Positions 1-11,385 of a stretch of DNA of 64,000 nt are shown one piece after another. Origin of the DNA: Margaritifera margaritifera (lineage: Eukaryota > Mollusca > Bivalvia > Unionida > Margaritiferidae). Each line of letters opens with the position of its first letter. Within the stretch, counting starts at the first letter, position 1. The position numbers and the translations under genes are program-made. The notes below the pieces were generated by a model. That model ran no database searches, was not told the DNA's origin, and worked only from the letters and a program-made list of their open reading frames with translations. The DNA is taken from assembly GCA_029931535.1 (NCBI GenBank), contig JAQPZY010001256.1, positions 495,001-559,000 on the forward strand, given 5' to 3'.

Positions 1-1421
1 TAGCATGATATGGAAAAGCCTGAGGACGTTTCGATTGTTTTCCAAACTAGATGTTATGGAAATGACGTTACTGTTGTGCGAATGACGTCACTGACTACCC
101 AATCGCGAGATACAAATGTACTAGTTTGCCTGCTTGTTATATTGGCATGCCAATTTAGGCCTTGTACCAGCGAATGGGAGGTTTTCCGCTCTTGTTTCCG
201 CCAGAACCGACAAGTTCCAAGTGACCAGAGACGTGAACCTTTTCAGCCAATCGGCATGTTACGTATCAAACATTCCTTGCCTACACTTACCGAAAAATGT
301 GACATTTTATCCAATCTAAGGCCCTAATAGCACGCGGTGCGGATGTAAATTATTCTACTTGTTAATGATCTTAAAAGCCGTCTTCCTTGAATGACGGTAA
401 TGCGGTGTCTATTTCAGTGCGTTAGAAAAGTTAGAAATACACATAATATGCAAGAATATGGTTCTATTTTACGGTAAACACAAACTATTATTAGACATAT
501 ATAAAATTCTGCTAATGTTAGCGCGTACTTTCAGAAATCGCATCTAAAGATCGCTGACAACTGAGTCACACTTACGGTACTCATGAGATATAACTATCAA
601 CAGCCATCTTTGAAAAAGGTACAAAAATGTCATCCTGTTGACCCATCGCGCACCTTGGCGATGCGAAGCTACCAAACAATCACTGTAGTTCGAGGGGGGG
701 GGGAGGGGAAGGGGGAGTCTCAAACTGGCCGTTATGGACATGTAACTCTTGTGTGAATGACGTCACTGACTAACCAGCTTTAAGACAGAGTTTTTTTTCA
801 AGTTACTGACCTGTGATATTGGTTTGCCAAATGTCACAGTGGGTTAACCTAGCAGATAGTAAATGTATCGATCTTTTGGTCAAAAAACTAATCGCAAATA
901 TAACATAAATTACCTTTCAAAATGAGTCAGACCAAGGGGAAAACGGTTTGTGCAGGCAGTGGCGTTAGTTAAATAACGTCATCTTGGCGCTCTCGCTTCT
1001 CTAGAAACGTCACTGCCATCACAAGCTGAATGTGCCACGTTCTTGCCGAATCACCTGCTTCATTTTTATACCTCTTTTTGTTCAAGGGATTAACAAAAGT
1101 AATGGAAATTATATAAAGTATAAGCCTTAAGCCACCAACTCTTGAACTGTTATTGTTAATTTTGCATCGTTTCTTTTGCCAAAACTCAACGTAAAAATGA
1201 CTAAAATTGACAACTCAAACAGAACTTGACCCTGGGGTCAAACGGTCTGTGCATACAGCGGCGTTGTAATATTAGCTATAAAAAGGCAAAGAACCAGGTG
1301 GAATAATGCTATGAAGTTATGCGCTACATTGCGTCTGTACTATGATATATTTTTCTTCAATATTTTAAATGAGTCTACCCGCAACCTACACATAAACTCA
1401 TTCATCTACTCGTCAATCTTC

Positions 1422-1499
1422 ACATACATACATACATACATACATACATACATACATACATACATACATACATACATACATACATACATACATACATAC
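1422..1499. repeat. (CATA)n microsatellite
   Basis: About 19 uninterrupted tetranucleotide units. It gives spurious open frames of TYIH repeats, which are not genes. Confidence 0.95.
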
Positions 1500-1552
1500 A
1501 AAATATATGTATACATATATGCATACTTACTGCCTGCGTGCATATATGGCTA

Positions 1553-1768
1553 CCTAACCACATACCTACATACATACACACCTACAAGACCTACCTACAA
1601 GCATGCATACATACATACATACATACATACACACTTACAAGACCTACCTACAAGCATGCATACATACCTACCTACATACACACCTACAAGACCTACCTAC
1701 AAGCATGCATACATACCTACATACATACACACCTACAAGACCTACCTACAAGCATACATACATACATG
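1553..1768. repeat. About 50-bp minisatellite with CATA units
   Basis: Four units of 48-54 bp, each with the core ACAAGACCTACCTACAAGCA separated by variable CATA/CTAC runs. It probably arose within the neighbouring CATA tract. Confidence 0.85.
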
Positions 1769-1785
1769 CTGTTGTTCCTGCTGGT

Positions 1786-1948
1786 TTTAACGGCATTTTT
1801 AACACAGTATTGTCGAGTATATTGTCGAGGAAATGGAAGCAAAGTGCCTTTCCCAAGGCAGCCTACCCGGGATGGCCTCAGACAGCATCGCACCCGCGAC
1901 CCTTGGATGACTAGTCCGACGCTCTACCGACTGAGCTACCGCGGCTCC
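1786..1948 (-). mobile_element. tRNA-derived SINE, CORE-like (family A, copy 1)
   Basis: On the minus strand a tRNA-like head starts GGAGCCGCGGTAGCTCAGTC with a good A box (TAGCTCAGTCGGTAGAGC) and a weaker B box (GGGTGCGATGC). A body follows with CCTTGGGAAAGGCACTTT, similar to the central domain of CORE-SINEs such as MIR, and a tail with GTTAAAAATGCCG. It is inserted into CATA microsatellite, which flanks it on both sides and hides the target duplication. A second copy lies at 57.2-57.4 kb. Confidence 0.75.
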
Positions 1949-2590
1949 TCATACATACATACCTACAAACATACGTCTAGGTATGTAGATTCATACCTAC
2001 CTAGAATATACAAGGGTACATACATCAACAAGATAGAGTCTTCAACGTGACTTTTACCTCGCCATCGTTTTGTGGAATCGAGTAGCTGATCTACTAGAAT
2101 ACCATCTCATGTTCAAAATGTTGAAAAAATCTCAAACATCCGATTGTGTCGGTGTTGCACTGTTTACTCACGGAACAGATGCAGATTGTTAATATTTTTG
2201 TTAAAGCAAAATACGATTGAAATAAAAAAAAACTTCTGCGGAAACGCGCGCAACTTAAAAAGTATCAAGTGTCTGATAATGTTTCAAGAAGTTGAATGTG
2301 TATAGATTGTTAACATAGTACTTTTATTATTGTCATCATAAATGTATTTAGAATGTTGAAAAAGACAACAACAAAAATACTGATATCGTATCAGCGGCTG
2401 CGGCATAAGCAGTTGAAATAGTCGTAGTCGTGATTGTGATTGTCTTCCTTGTTGTTATTGTCGTCATAGTAAGACAAAGCATGGTGCAACTGATTGTGGC
2501 TAATACGGAGAAGAACAGACATTGTGCTACCATTAATTGCTGTGGTCTAAATACGGAATAATTGGGAATATTTTAGCTTCATTCATTCAT

Positions 2591-2651
2591 TCTTTCTTTC
2601 TTTCTTTCTTCTTTCTTTCTTTCTTTATTTCTTTCTTTCTTTCTTTCTTTT
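2591..2651. repeat. (TTTC)n microsatellite
   Basis: Interrupted CTTT tetranucleotide tract next to ATTC repeats. Confidence 0.9.
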
Positions 2652-3503
2652 ATAGGGACAGAGCAATATTTTCATAAAAAGGCAAAAACAAGGTGCTGCG
2701 AAGACAAAGTGTATAGGTATATCTACCAAAATGTGAAAATATGATATATTGACTGCACTTCACAATGATTTTCTAATTCGTGTCACATTAATGTTTCATA
2801 ATGAAATAGATCCCTTAGGTTTCGTTTATTTTCTCGAGGGTAATATTTGCATTTTTCATAAAAGCCTAATTGTCGGCTGGATCCGAGATCGATTTAGGTC
2901 ACACATAATTTATCTACTGTGGAACGCGTTGCACCACACAACAGTTTCGTTACATAGTGATACGTTTTTGTTGTAAAACTGTCATTACAAAAAAGTTCGC
3001 AGAGGCTGGACCTCTATTTTTCTGCTTTAACATCGATTTTCTTTAAAATGTCAACCATATTGAACAGATTTGTTAATACAGCAACAAAGATTAAAAATTT
3101 TAACATGTTCCATGAGCATGTAAGTTACACTTAGTATCTAGGTCCAATTAAGAGATGGTCGTGCAATGATGATTTTAAACTGAGTCAAATTATTTTTTTA
3201 CGAATTTATCTAAAGAACACGATTCCGAAGAGATTCAAAGCAATTACTTGAACACTATGGTATTTTAAAATTCTAGCAAATATGAATAAAGCATATTTTC
3301 GCTACAAGCTTTCTCACTTCTATTGTTTTCACGGCATTTAACCCAGTCAGTATGCATCTTGTCAAATAAAAACATACCATTTTGGAGAAAATGTTAGTAC
3401 TCCTAGTCACTAAATACGTGGCATTTCCGCAGATATTACACCAGTAAATTTCAATGCAGAAAAAGAAACTATTAATTTTGATAAATAGATATATAGATAT
3501 GAA

Positions 3504-3506
<3 letters not shown>

Positions 3507-3572
<66 letters not shown>
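3507..3572. repeat. (TA)n microsatellite
   Basis: About 33 TA units, followed by a GGTA/GGTGGGTA-rich stretch to 3,650. Confidence 0.95.
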
Positions 3573-3575
<3 letters not shown>

Positions 3576-4596
3576 CAGACAGGCGGGTACGTAGGTGGGT
3601 GGATACATAAGTGTGGTAGAAAGAAAGGTAGATACATAGGTGGGTAGGTACAGGTATATTTATGCAGACCTAAACTGATACCACTATTGCCTCAAGCAAC
3701 TTAAGAGGTTTAAATGTTATAAGAACATATTGTGACTCAGTAAGCAGGTTGACAGATGCGTAGGTAGGTGGATTGGCACACATATAAGTTGATCAGGTAT
3801 ATTGAAACGCTATTAATGTTAGTGTCAAAAATAGAATAACCTGCGTATTACCTCCTCCCCACCCCTACCCGCCCACCCCCACCACCCGTGTATTCAAGAT
3901 CCCTGACCATTGTGACGATACCATTTATATCTTTAAACTCCACGGCATATGCGTTCCTTTTAAGTTATTAAAAAAAAAAGACTGACATCCGAATTCATAT
4001 ATTGAATTTCGAATAATGAAATATTAAATGTTTTTGATATTCGTTTTGCAAATGTAATAATCTTGCGAATAAAATAAAATAAAACTAATTAGGAATTGGT
4101 ATGTGTTGAGCATGTGTTTCATATCCATACGGTACATATGTCTATCACTAATGACATACAGTATAAACCAGAACTATATTAGTCTATGGGTCCTTCTTTA
4201 TATTTCTGGTTTACGTTATAAACAGATCAAATGATGACGTAGCCGGTACAACAATTAACCTTTTTATGTCCTTCGTAAATATGACTTACTTCGCAACAGG
4301 CTTCACAAATAGCATGTATGTAATTGATTGTGGATGTTGTTATGCCCGACCAAGACACCAGTAGAGGCATACATAGTGTTACCCATGTCCATCCGTTAGT
4401 CTCTCACACCTTGGTTTAGGTTTCCGTTTAGATCATTTCAGGCACTGAGGTTGAACATCCGTGTTTCACGAACACACTTCGGGTTCAGTATTAATATTGT
4501 TCATTTTAGCTAATTGATATTGTGAAGATGTATGTGCTATCACGTAATCTGACTCGTGAACTGGCGTGCTATGTTCACCATTAATGTGTCATTATA

Positions 4597-4750
4597 GCCT
4601 CATGGGGAATTTAACACTGAGGCTATAATGTATGGTTTTAAAAATGGCCCTATAGCCTCAAGGTTAATTTAACACTGATGCCTCAAGGTTAATTTAACAC
4701 TGATGCTATAAAAATGGTTTTAAAATGACCCTGTAGCATCACGGGGAAAG
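4597..4750. repeat. Short degenerate minisatellite
   Basis: Repeats of a CTATAGCCTCA..GG..AATTTAACACTGA.G motif, three to four imperfect copies of about 31 bp or more. Near 4,815, 4,920 and 4,966 a TACTGACCAGCACC motif also recurs. Confidence 0.55.
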
Positions 4751-5096
4751 GTAATGTGAAAAACATCCATCATTTTACCTACCAACACCCAATATTATCT
4801 TCTCAGCATCACCATCTACTGACCAGCACCTAGACTAACTCACACAAAGGTAGGATGTAAAGTAAGATAGTGAAATAGAAACCAAACCAAACTACCATCC
4901 ATATGTTTAGCATAATCTTGTTACTGACCAGCACCCACACCTACTGACCAACACATCGTCTTACTGACCAGCACCCAGCTCTACTCATAAACACCCTATG
5001 GGAATTAATTATTGAGGGGCACTATAGACTTATATAGAAGGATGGAGAGAAGAACAAACACACACTTAAGGACGGGCATTAGCTTACTTTTGCAAT

Positions 5097-5345
5097 CCAA
5101 GAAGTGTGTTCCAACTTATCCAATGTCAATACTGTATGGAGCCAAATAGGGTTTACAATTTGTAAATACTGTTTTCGAGTGTGTCGTCCAGATTTAATTC
5201 GCTCATTAAACGGTTACCTATTGTCGGTTCGATAAACATTGGCAGAAAGTGTGTTCCAGAATATTCAATGTCAGTTTGGTTCACTTTATTACAAGTGTTT
5301 TTGTCGCTTTAGATTTAATACGCTGAGAAAAGTGTTTCCTATGGT
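5097..5345. repeat. Two-copy degenerate repeat, about 146-bp period
   Basis: GTGTGTTCCA...CAATGTCA at 5,105 recurs at 5,250, and GATTTAATTCGCT recurs as GATTTAATACGCT. Only two decayed copies are visible. Confidence 0.5.
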
Positions 5346-6130
5346 AATACGCTGTTGGTGAAGAGAGGCGAGAGTTAGTTTGCCACACTGTCACACTGGT
5401 CGGAATTTGGCTTTCAGCTAAGGTTTTCTTGTAGTATAAGGTTGTGTAATTTTCTGTTTGAGTTTGAAAACGGCAAAACTTTATTACATTGATGTTGTGC
5501 ATCAAAATATTTTTACGAGCTTATCGAAGTTTTAAATTTTTATATTCTCTCTCTCTCCCTGTTGCGATCGCTATCGCGGTGAAGGTAAATCATGCGCTCA
5601 TGAGTGAAGACCGGCACTTAATTCAATTGGGTACAAACCGATGTCAATAAACATCTGATTTTATTACATTGGTTAAACAGGGAAACAGTGTTAAAGTATC
5701 TTAGAGGACTCTCACTGACAACAAACTATGGGTGATAGTGCTAAATTAGTTCATACTTTTACCAGAGTATTGTGTTAGGGAGGAACATTGATATCAGTTT
5801 ATCTTATGAAATAAATGATTACCGACAAGCTTTAAACATCAAATAGAGCAAGCTTATGACTTCATACATACATACATATATACATACAATCACACATTAT
5901 AAAATGAAGGGAGGGAGATATTGAAATTTTGTTGTAAATATACACAAAGACAAAAGACAAGGACACACAAAACACAAAATATAGAAGTTGGCAATAATAA
6001 TTAGTATTCTGTTTCTAGATTACTGAGTTGCACTGAAATGGACCGTTGGTTTGAGTAGTGTGTTCACTAAAGTTGTTCACATACATGACATCTCTTCACT
6101 CTTCTCCATCTCAAACTTCTTCGCAGTGAG

Positions 6131-6335
6131 GCTCCAGTAGCTGCGGTGGTTTATGGTTAGCGTACCAGGATCACGACCGAAAGGGTGGGGGTTGTAATCC
6201 TACCATCAGACCAGTCTGGGTCAGCTACCGTTGTGTGTCCATGGGCAAAGCACTTTACTCAAATTGCCTCGGCATAAATAACCTAATTGTGTTGCTGTGC
6301 TTTAAAACACCAAACCAAACGAAGCCAATCTAAGA
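6131..6335 (+). mobile_element. tRNA-derived SINE, CORE-like (family B, copy 1)
   Basis: The head AGCTGCGGTGGTTTATGGTT...ACCAGGATCACGACC has A and B box-like blocks (GGGGGTTGTAATCC). The body has GTGTCCATGGGCAAAGCACT then AAATTGCCTCGG, the CORE-SINE-like central block. It ends in an A/C-rich tail with ACCAAACCAAAC. The copy at 39.1-39.3 kb shares body and tail. Confidence 0.7.
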
Positions 6336-6983
6336 CTGTATATTCTGGAAATCTTTTTAGATATCCTTGTCTTGACCTTCTGGTAGGGGGCGTGTATGCG
6401 CGCGTCGCCCAGTAAGGCAAGATTAACTCGAACGCAGAGTAAACGGTGCAGGGGGTTACGGACACCATCTCACCATCATTAGCCTTGACTGTGTGGATCG
6501 CACGCTCACACTCGGCAGCACGCCAAAGCTTCTACGCCAGGCGTGGTGTCGCACAAGCCACGCAGTACATGGTCAGACATTCGGCGACACATTACATTCA
6601 CGACGAAAATACTCTCCTGGCAACCACCCGCTGTCTTCGTACAGTCTTCACACGCTGTCGCATGCGGAACGTCACTGTAGTCATCCGTATCGCCCCCGTG
6701 CAACAGTCTCGCTGACTGACTCTTCCAAAAGCGCATCCATAACCACAAAATGGCGCGCAATGCTGCAAGGCAGTTGGGACAACACATACGACGACCAAAC
6801 CTACGTGACGGTCGAGATGACCCGCCATAAAGTGATTTCTCACAGCTTCACGTGCGCCACCTGCCCGAAGCACACGGACAATAACTGGAGCATCGACCGC
6901 ATGGAAACCTTCCACGCCAACATTCGAGACAAATGTCACATTGCCTGCCGCCGCCGTCAGAACGCCCTACTGTCACCTATTAG

Positions 6984-7202
6984 GACGACATTATCTTTGT
7001 TGACCCGCTATGCCTTCTCAACCACGGCTACAAGAGCATTTTAACTGCAATCGACTCCAATAGCCGCTATGTTTACGCCAAGCCTCTCATCCGTTCTAGG
7101 CCTTGAACACATAATAAAGGCATACTACAACCGTTAAAACTGGGGCATCGGACAGGCGCACACTAAGGTTGGAAACAGAGACTTAAAACCGATCAGGGAA
7201 GG
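6984..7202 (+). pseudogene. Broken integrase catalytic-core fragment
   Basis: One plus-strand frame reads DDIIFVDPLCLLNHGYKS, then ILTAIDSNSRYVYAKPL, then after two in-frame stops LKTDQGR. This follows the rve integrase pattern: first Asp region, GYK.ILT.ID..SRY..A.PL, then the TDQG motif of the second catalytic Asp. The spacing to TDQG is about right but the frame is interrupted and the final Glu region is not seen. It is closest in style to integrases of Polinton/Maverick-class or related elements, but could be from another retroelement. Confidence 0.5.
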
Positions 7203-8024
7203 TGACTGTCGAGTGTGAATCGTGCCGCCTCTTGTGTCAACACGGGCCCCATAGGCGCCGGGGTGCCAGTACGCCGTATCACAAACAAGGTAGGATTTAT
7301 AAAGGGATTATCGCCCCGATAGTTGGAAGGAGTGCATCCAATTGAGCGTCGTGGATATCTTAAGTCCAACGGGATACACTTGACCTTTAAAGAGACTATG
7401 AGCCGCAGGCTGTTGTCGCTTTTGTCGCTCTCTTCGGGACAGACGAGACAAGCGCCAATAAAAACAGGGGCAGCGTCGGCTCTAAAAACAGAATGACCCG
7501 AGAGGAACTGACACCCCGAGTAGCGGAGCCAGCCGTTAGTATCCATCGGGTTATATTCCAAAAGGACTTATGAGCCTCCAATACGCCTACCAGTTACGAT
7601 TTGGCAGCTTTACCGTTATTGTTCGTAGATCTGTAGGGACTTCTAGAACCATAGTTACAAAGCGCTGGTTTCCCTCCGGAGTACGCTTAAATAACTGCAG
7701 GTTTTTTTAAGCCTTGTGGATGACAAAGTGTGGAATGGGTCCAAGAAATTCGTCGCGCCGAACAGCGTATGCCACCCCAAGTATCGCGAAGTAAAGTTCG
7801 ACTGCCAGCATTTTGTCTGCAGAACAGACTATACCAGACTAAGAAAAACATAATTACGTAGGTTGCCGTCACAACAGCGACTGAAATAGCGGAAGTCCGA
7901 AGCGAGACTACTTTTAATCGGCGAGTTTTTAGGTGACAGGGGCTGTAACCGCAATTCCAAGGATGACAGAGACCATCTCGCAACTGGTAAAAGTAAGATA
8001 GGGCGGTCTCATGTTCTTGCGGCT

Positions 8025-8210
8025 CTAGATACCAGTGACCAAATTGTACTGCCGCATTACTTCATCGACATCTTTGAACGTGCGCTTGGCGTGTTGTTGA
8101 CGGTGGAGCTCCTTATTGACACAATCCAGGCTTTCTGTCATTTTGCAGGACCACACAGCCTGAGCTGCCTGGAGTTCTTCTAGAGCCTTATCATGGCGCT
8201 TGCGCTTCAT
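8025..8210 (-). CDS. Unrecognised basic helical ORF in the GC-rich island
   Basis: A 61-residue frame beginning MKRKRHDKALEELQAAQAVW, charged and likely coiled-coil, ending at a stop near 8,025. After that stop, a further minus-strand frame (7687-7983) has a hydrophobic segment (AISVAVVTATYVIMFFLV). They may be parts of one broken gene of the element. I cannot name a function, and either may be chance in GC-rich DNA. Confidence 0.25.
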   Translation of the reverse strand: MKRKRHDKALEELQAAQAVWSCKMTESLDCVNKELHRQQHAKRTFKDVDEVMRQYNLVTGI

Positions 8211-8215
8211 TTACA

Positions 8216-10950
8216 ACATTTGCTGAATTCAGGATAGGAGATAGAGAAAAAATACACAAGAAAGGTAACTTTCATTACCAGATGAATTATTTTCTTTTAT
8301 TTGTGAATAGTTTCTTGTTTAGTACTGCTAGAATATTGCACTCCTGATTATACATCATTGATTCTTAATATGAGCATGAGTTTGACTTTCATTCTTACAA
8401 CTATGATAATACGAAATCTGGCACCTTGAATGATATATGCTTTACAGTGATGCCCTTGCTTTATTTTTCCATTATTTGCAATTTGTATGTGTTATTGTGT
8501 ATAATTCACCCTTATAAGCAGAGCTAATCTATACAATAGATCTGGATATTTTGTCTAGATTTATTTTTGCTGATTTGATCTACGTTGGGGTATTATTACT
8601 TTTGTCTTTCATATTGTTGTGGATTCAGATATAGGGTAATTTAATAATTTCTTGCATACCGTTTGATGCTTTTAGTTTTTTCTTTTATAAATTCCAATTA
8701 CAGTGAAATAAGTACAACAGTAATTCACTGATTATTTATTTAATAAGATGTAGCTGTATAATTAATGGTGTATAGAAACAACGCAATCTACAGTACAATG
8801 CTTCCATTTCAGTATTTAAATCGTAGCACGTGAAACGTGCAGCATCATGATGTGATATATTGGTATAGAGTATTTAGAAACGAATTATATTTTGGGAGTC
8901 TGCGTTGAATTTGGGTTTGGGTGTGTTTTATTTCTGAAAAAACACATACCATTTTGTTTTTTAATTTTGCAAGTGAGGAACTGATGAATATTTATCGACA
9001 AAGAAAATGTCCAAATTTACTGTAACATCTGATTAGGTTGTGGTTCTGTATGTGCTCCAATATGCAAAACATAAGAGATGTCAATATTTGTATAAAATAA
9101 TGATATTTCATGTCTAAATTAGAAGTTATAGTAATTAGTTTTATATCTACAATAATGCACGAACATTTCTTTTTTATGATACCATGTATCTATTTAAGGT
9201 AACCTAACTTGGACTTATTGATCTCCTAAAGTCTTTAATCATCATATTCATCATCGTCATGACAACCACCATCACGACAATTCTCAGTATGAAATCTTGA
9301 ACATATGGTTTTTCAAAAATGTGCGATCCTTTTATAAGAAAAGAAAACTGTGACAGCTGTATTGTGAATCCTCCATCTTTAAAAGGCGAATACTTAGTCA
9401 TGTTACAAAATCGTTCAGCTTAAATATTGCTATTCAAAAGAGATAACGATGTCACACAATTCTTCATATTCGAATGGCAATATATTAAAATTATAGTGCC
9501 AGTTTTATTAAATGGTTTCAGTTTTCCGCCTATTTATAATGGAAGAGTTTCTATTTGTCATGAAGGTTTTTTCGCACCATTATTTCAAGGACATTTTGCG
9601 GGGTAAAATCCGCGCACCAAATAGTGAGTGTTTGTGAGAGCGTTTTGATCTCCTGTCCGTCACAGTGACTTGAGAGGTGTCGCTTCATCTAGAGATTTTA
9701 AACAGTTATTACATTTCGAGGGGGCAAGAGGTGACCATGTTTGTCACTATCTGTAAAGCGGAAAAGAGAAGAACTCTCAGAAATGCAGATGCAGTTAATT
9801 TTATTAAATCAAAACAACATTCTATATATAGAAATGCATAAAAACAAAGCATGAAATTATTCAACTTTTACGTCAAAATTTATTAGGGCTTGCCAACTTC
9901 ATATATTTCTAGAAGTTTTGTATTTGAAACATCATATAAAATTCTGTAAATGATCATATAACAATCATATAACAAATTAACTATAAAGTAGCCAAAATAT
10001 ATTTGAAATGTAGTAGAAAACGAATATTTCTGAATAATACCCAAATTGTTGTGTATGAATTCAAGCAAACACAAAATTTTGAATGTTAGACTACAAACGC
10101 CGAAAAATATATGTTTATAACTTTTAAAGTATGAAAAATTCATTTTCGACAGTAATTATCGTATAGCATGAAGTTGGAAATATTTTGTAATAACAAATTT
10201 AGTTTTACAATCACAAGCAAAAATGACAAAATTAACAAAGAGTCACTTCTTCTTATTATTACTTCATTTATATAATTACTAGATAAAGATTTCTAACAAA
10301 GATAGCACAATCGGTGCCACTTTATAGTTTACAATTTCACACCATAAGAATAAACAGAAAAATGTAATTATTGAGAACTTCGAAAGGGAAAGCTGAAATG
10401 ATGACTACAGTACATTCAGACACTAATATCATTATGTTAAAATTAAAGCATATGAGAAATATGAGAAAAAGAATTTAAAATTTACAAAGCATATAGTGGT
10501 TCATGTACCTTTAAGCGGAGAAGAGGAGAACTCTCAGAAATGCAAATGCAATTCGCTTGCATCCTCTTTCCGGCAGTCGTTTATGCTGACTCCATTGTCA
10601 TGAATGCGCCTACCCTCATCCCAAAGATGGACGGAGCCAGAAAAGTGAAGCCATTGCGCAACACGTTCCTTGCCAAATAAAGTCCACAGGTAGGGTGAAA
10701 GCACACGATCCTACACAGAGTTCAGATGTACGTAAGGCAGCGGAGAAGCAGCTCACATACCACATTTTTAAACTCAGGGCAATAAGATGTTACCTTAGTA
10801 TTCAGTCAATACATCAATTCTACTTTATGAACAAAATTGTAGCAATAGATGCTGTAACACCAGCAAAAGTCATGAGAAGAGCAGAAACAAGTCTGTACAA
10901 GCAACTAATTTTAGAAAGAAGAAGCAGAATCACAACATTAGATCACGCTC
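8216..10950. other. Intergenic AT-rich stretch
   Basis: No coding motifs seen. It contains a pair of direct repeats of about 41 bp at 9753-9794 and 10511-10551, listed separately. Confidence 0.6.
9753..10551. repeat. Interval bounded by 41-bp direct repeats
   Basis: AGCGGAAAAGAGAAGAACTC at 9,756 recurs as AGCGGAGAAGAGGAGAACTC at 10,514. The match extends over CTCAGAAATGCARATGCA. Two direct copies lie about 760 bp apart. It could be a short non-autonomous element with terminal repeats or a plain duplication; no internal coding or primer site is evident. Confidence 0.4.
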
Positions 10951-10963
10951 AAAGAAAAGTGCA

Positions 10964-11107
10964 TGTGTGTCACTATTGTGTATTATGTGTTTGTCACTAA
11001 TGCGTATGTATGTGCCACTAATGCGTATATGTGTCTCACTATTGTGTACGTGTGTCACTAATGTGTTTGTGTATTTCACTACTGTGTATGGGTGTGTGTC
11101 ACTATTT
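10964..11107. repeat. 24-28 bp minisatellite
   Basis: About six imperfect units of the type GTGTGTCACTAATGCGTATA. The overlapping open frames (CVSLL..) are repeat translation, not a gene. Confidence 0.7.
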
Positions 11108-11153
11108 ATCTCTTCTAAATTTTCATTGCGCCATTCGCAGCGTCAAATATTAA

Positions 11154-11385
11154 ATGACAAATACATCCTATATGCATACAGCAATAACCATGAATGATGG
11201 TAGCTATGACAAATACATCCTATATGCATACAGCAATAACCAAGAATGATGGTAGCTATGCATGAAATAAACAATAACCAAGAATGATGGTAGCTATGCA
11301 TGAAATAAACAATAACTAAGAATGATGGTAGCTATGAATGAAATAAACAATAACCAAGAATGATGGTAGCTATGCATGAAATACA
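11154..11385. repeat. 38-bp minisatellite with two longer leading units
   Basis: Two 52-bp units followed by three to four 38-bp units. All share AATAACCAAGAATGATGGTA and GCTATG. Confidence 0.85.

Larger units (their letters stand above)
2055..4590. other. Intergenic stretch without recognisable gene
   Basis: AT-rich DNA with the TTTC and TA tracts listed separately, and a C-rich patch at about 3,850-3,890. Open frames here are short, low-complexity or lack any recognisable motif. Confidence 0.6.
6340..8215. other. GC-rich island, probably a decayed mobile or virus-derived element
   Basis: Base composition jumps to roughly half G+C against about a third around it, starting right after the SINE and ending near 8,215. 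Both strands have medium open frames: plus 6493-7044, minus 7193-7561, 7687-7983 and 8025-8210. An integrase-like core is readable on the plus strand. I recognise none of the other frames. The minus 8025-8210 frame is a Lys/Arg/Gln-rich helical 61-residue peptide. Composition and broken frames suggest transfer from another source followed by decay. Confidence 0.5.

Noticed and set aside
1311..2050. Long open frames rich in Tyr-Ile-His-Thr
   Set aside because: They are translations of the CATA/CTAC repeats and of the embedded SINE, present in all three frames.
6506..6939. Minus-strand frames in the GC-rich island
   Set aside because: Several overlapping frames on both strands reflect few stops in GC-rich DNA; none has a recognised motif.
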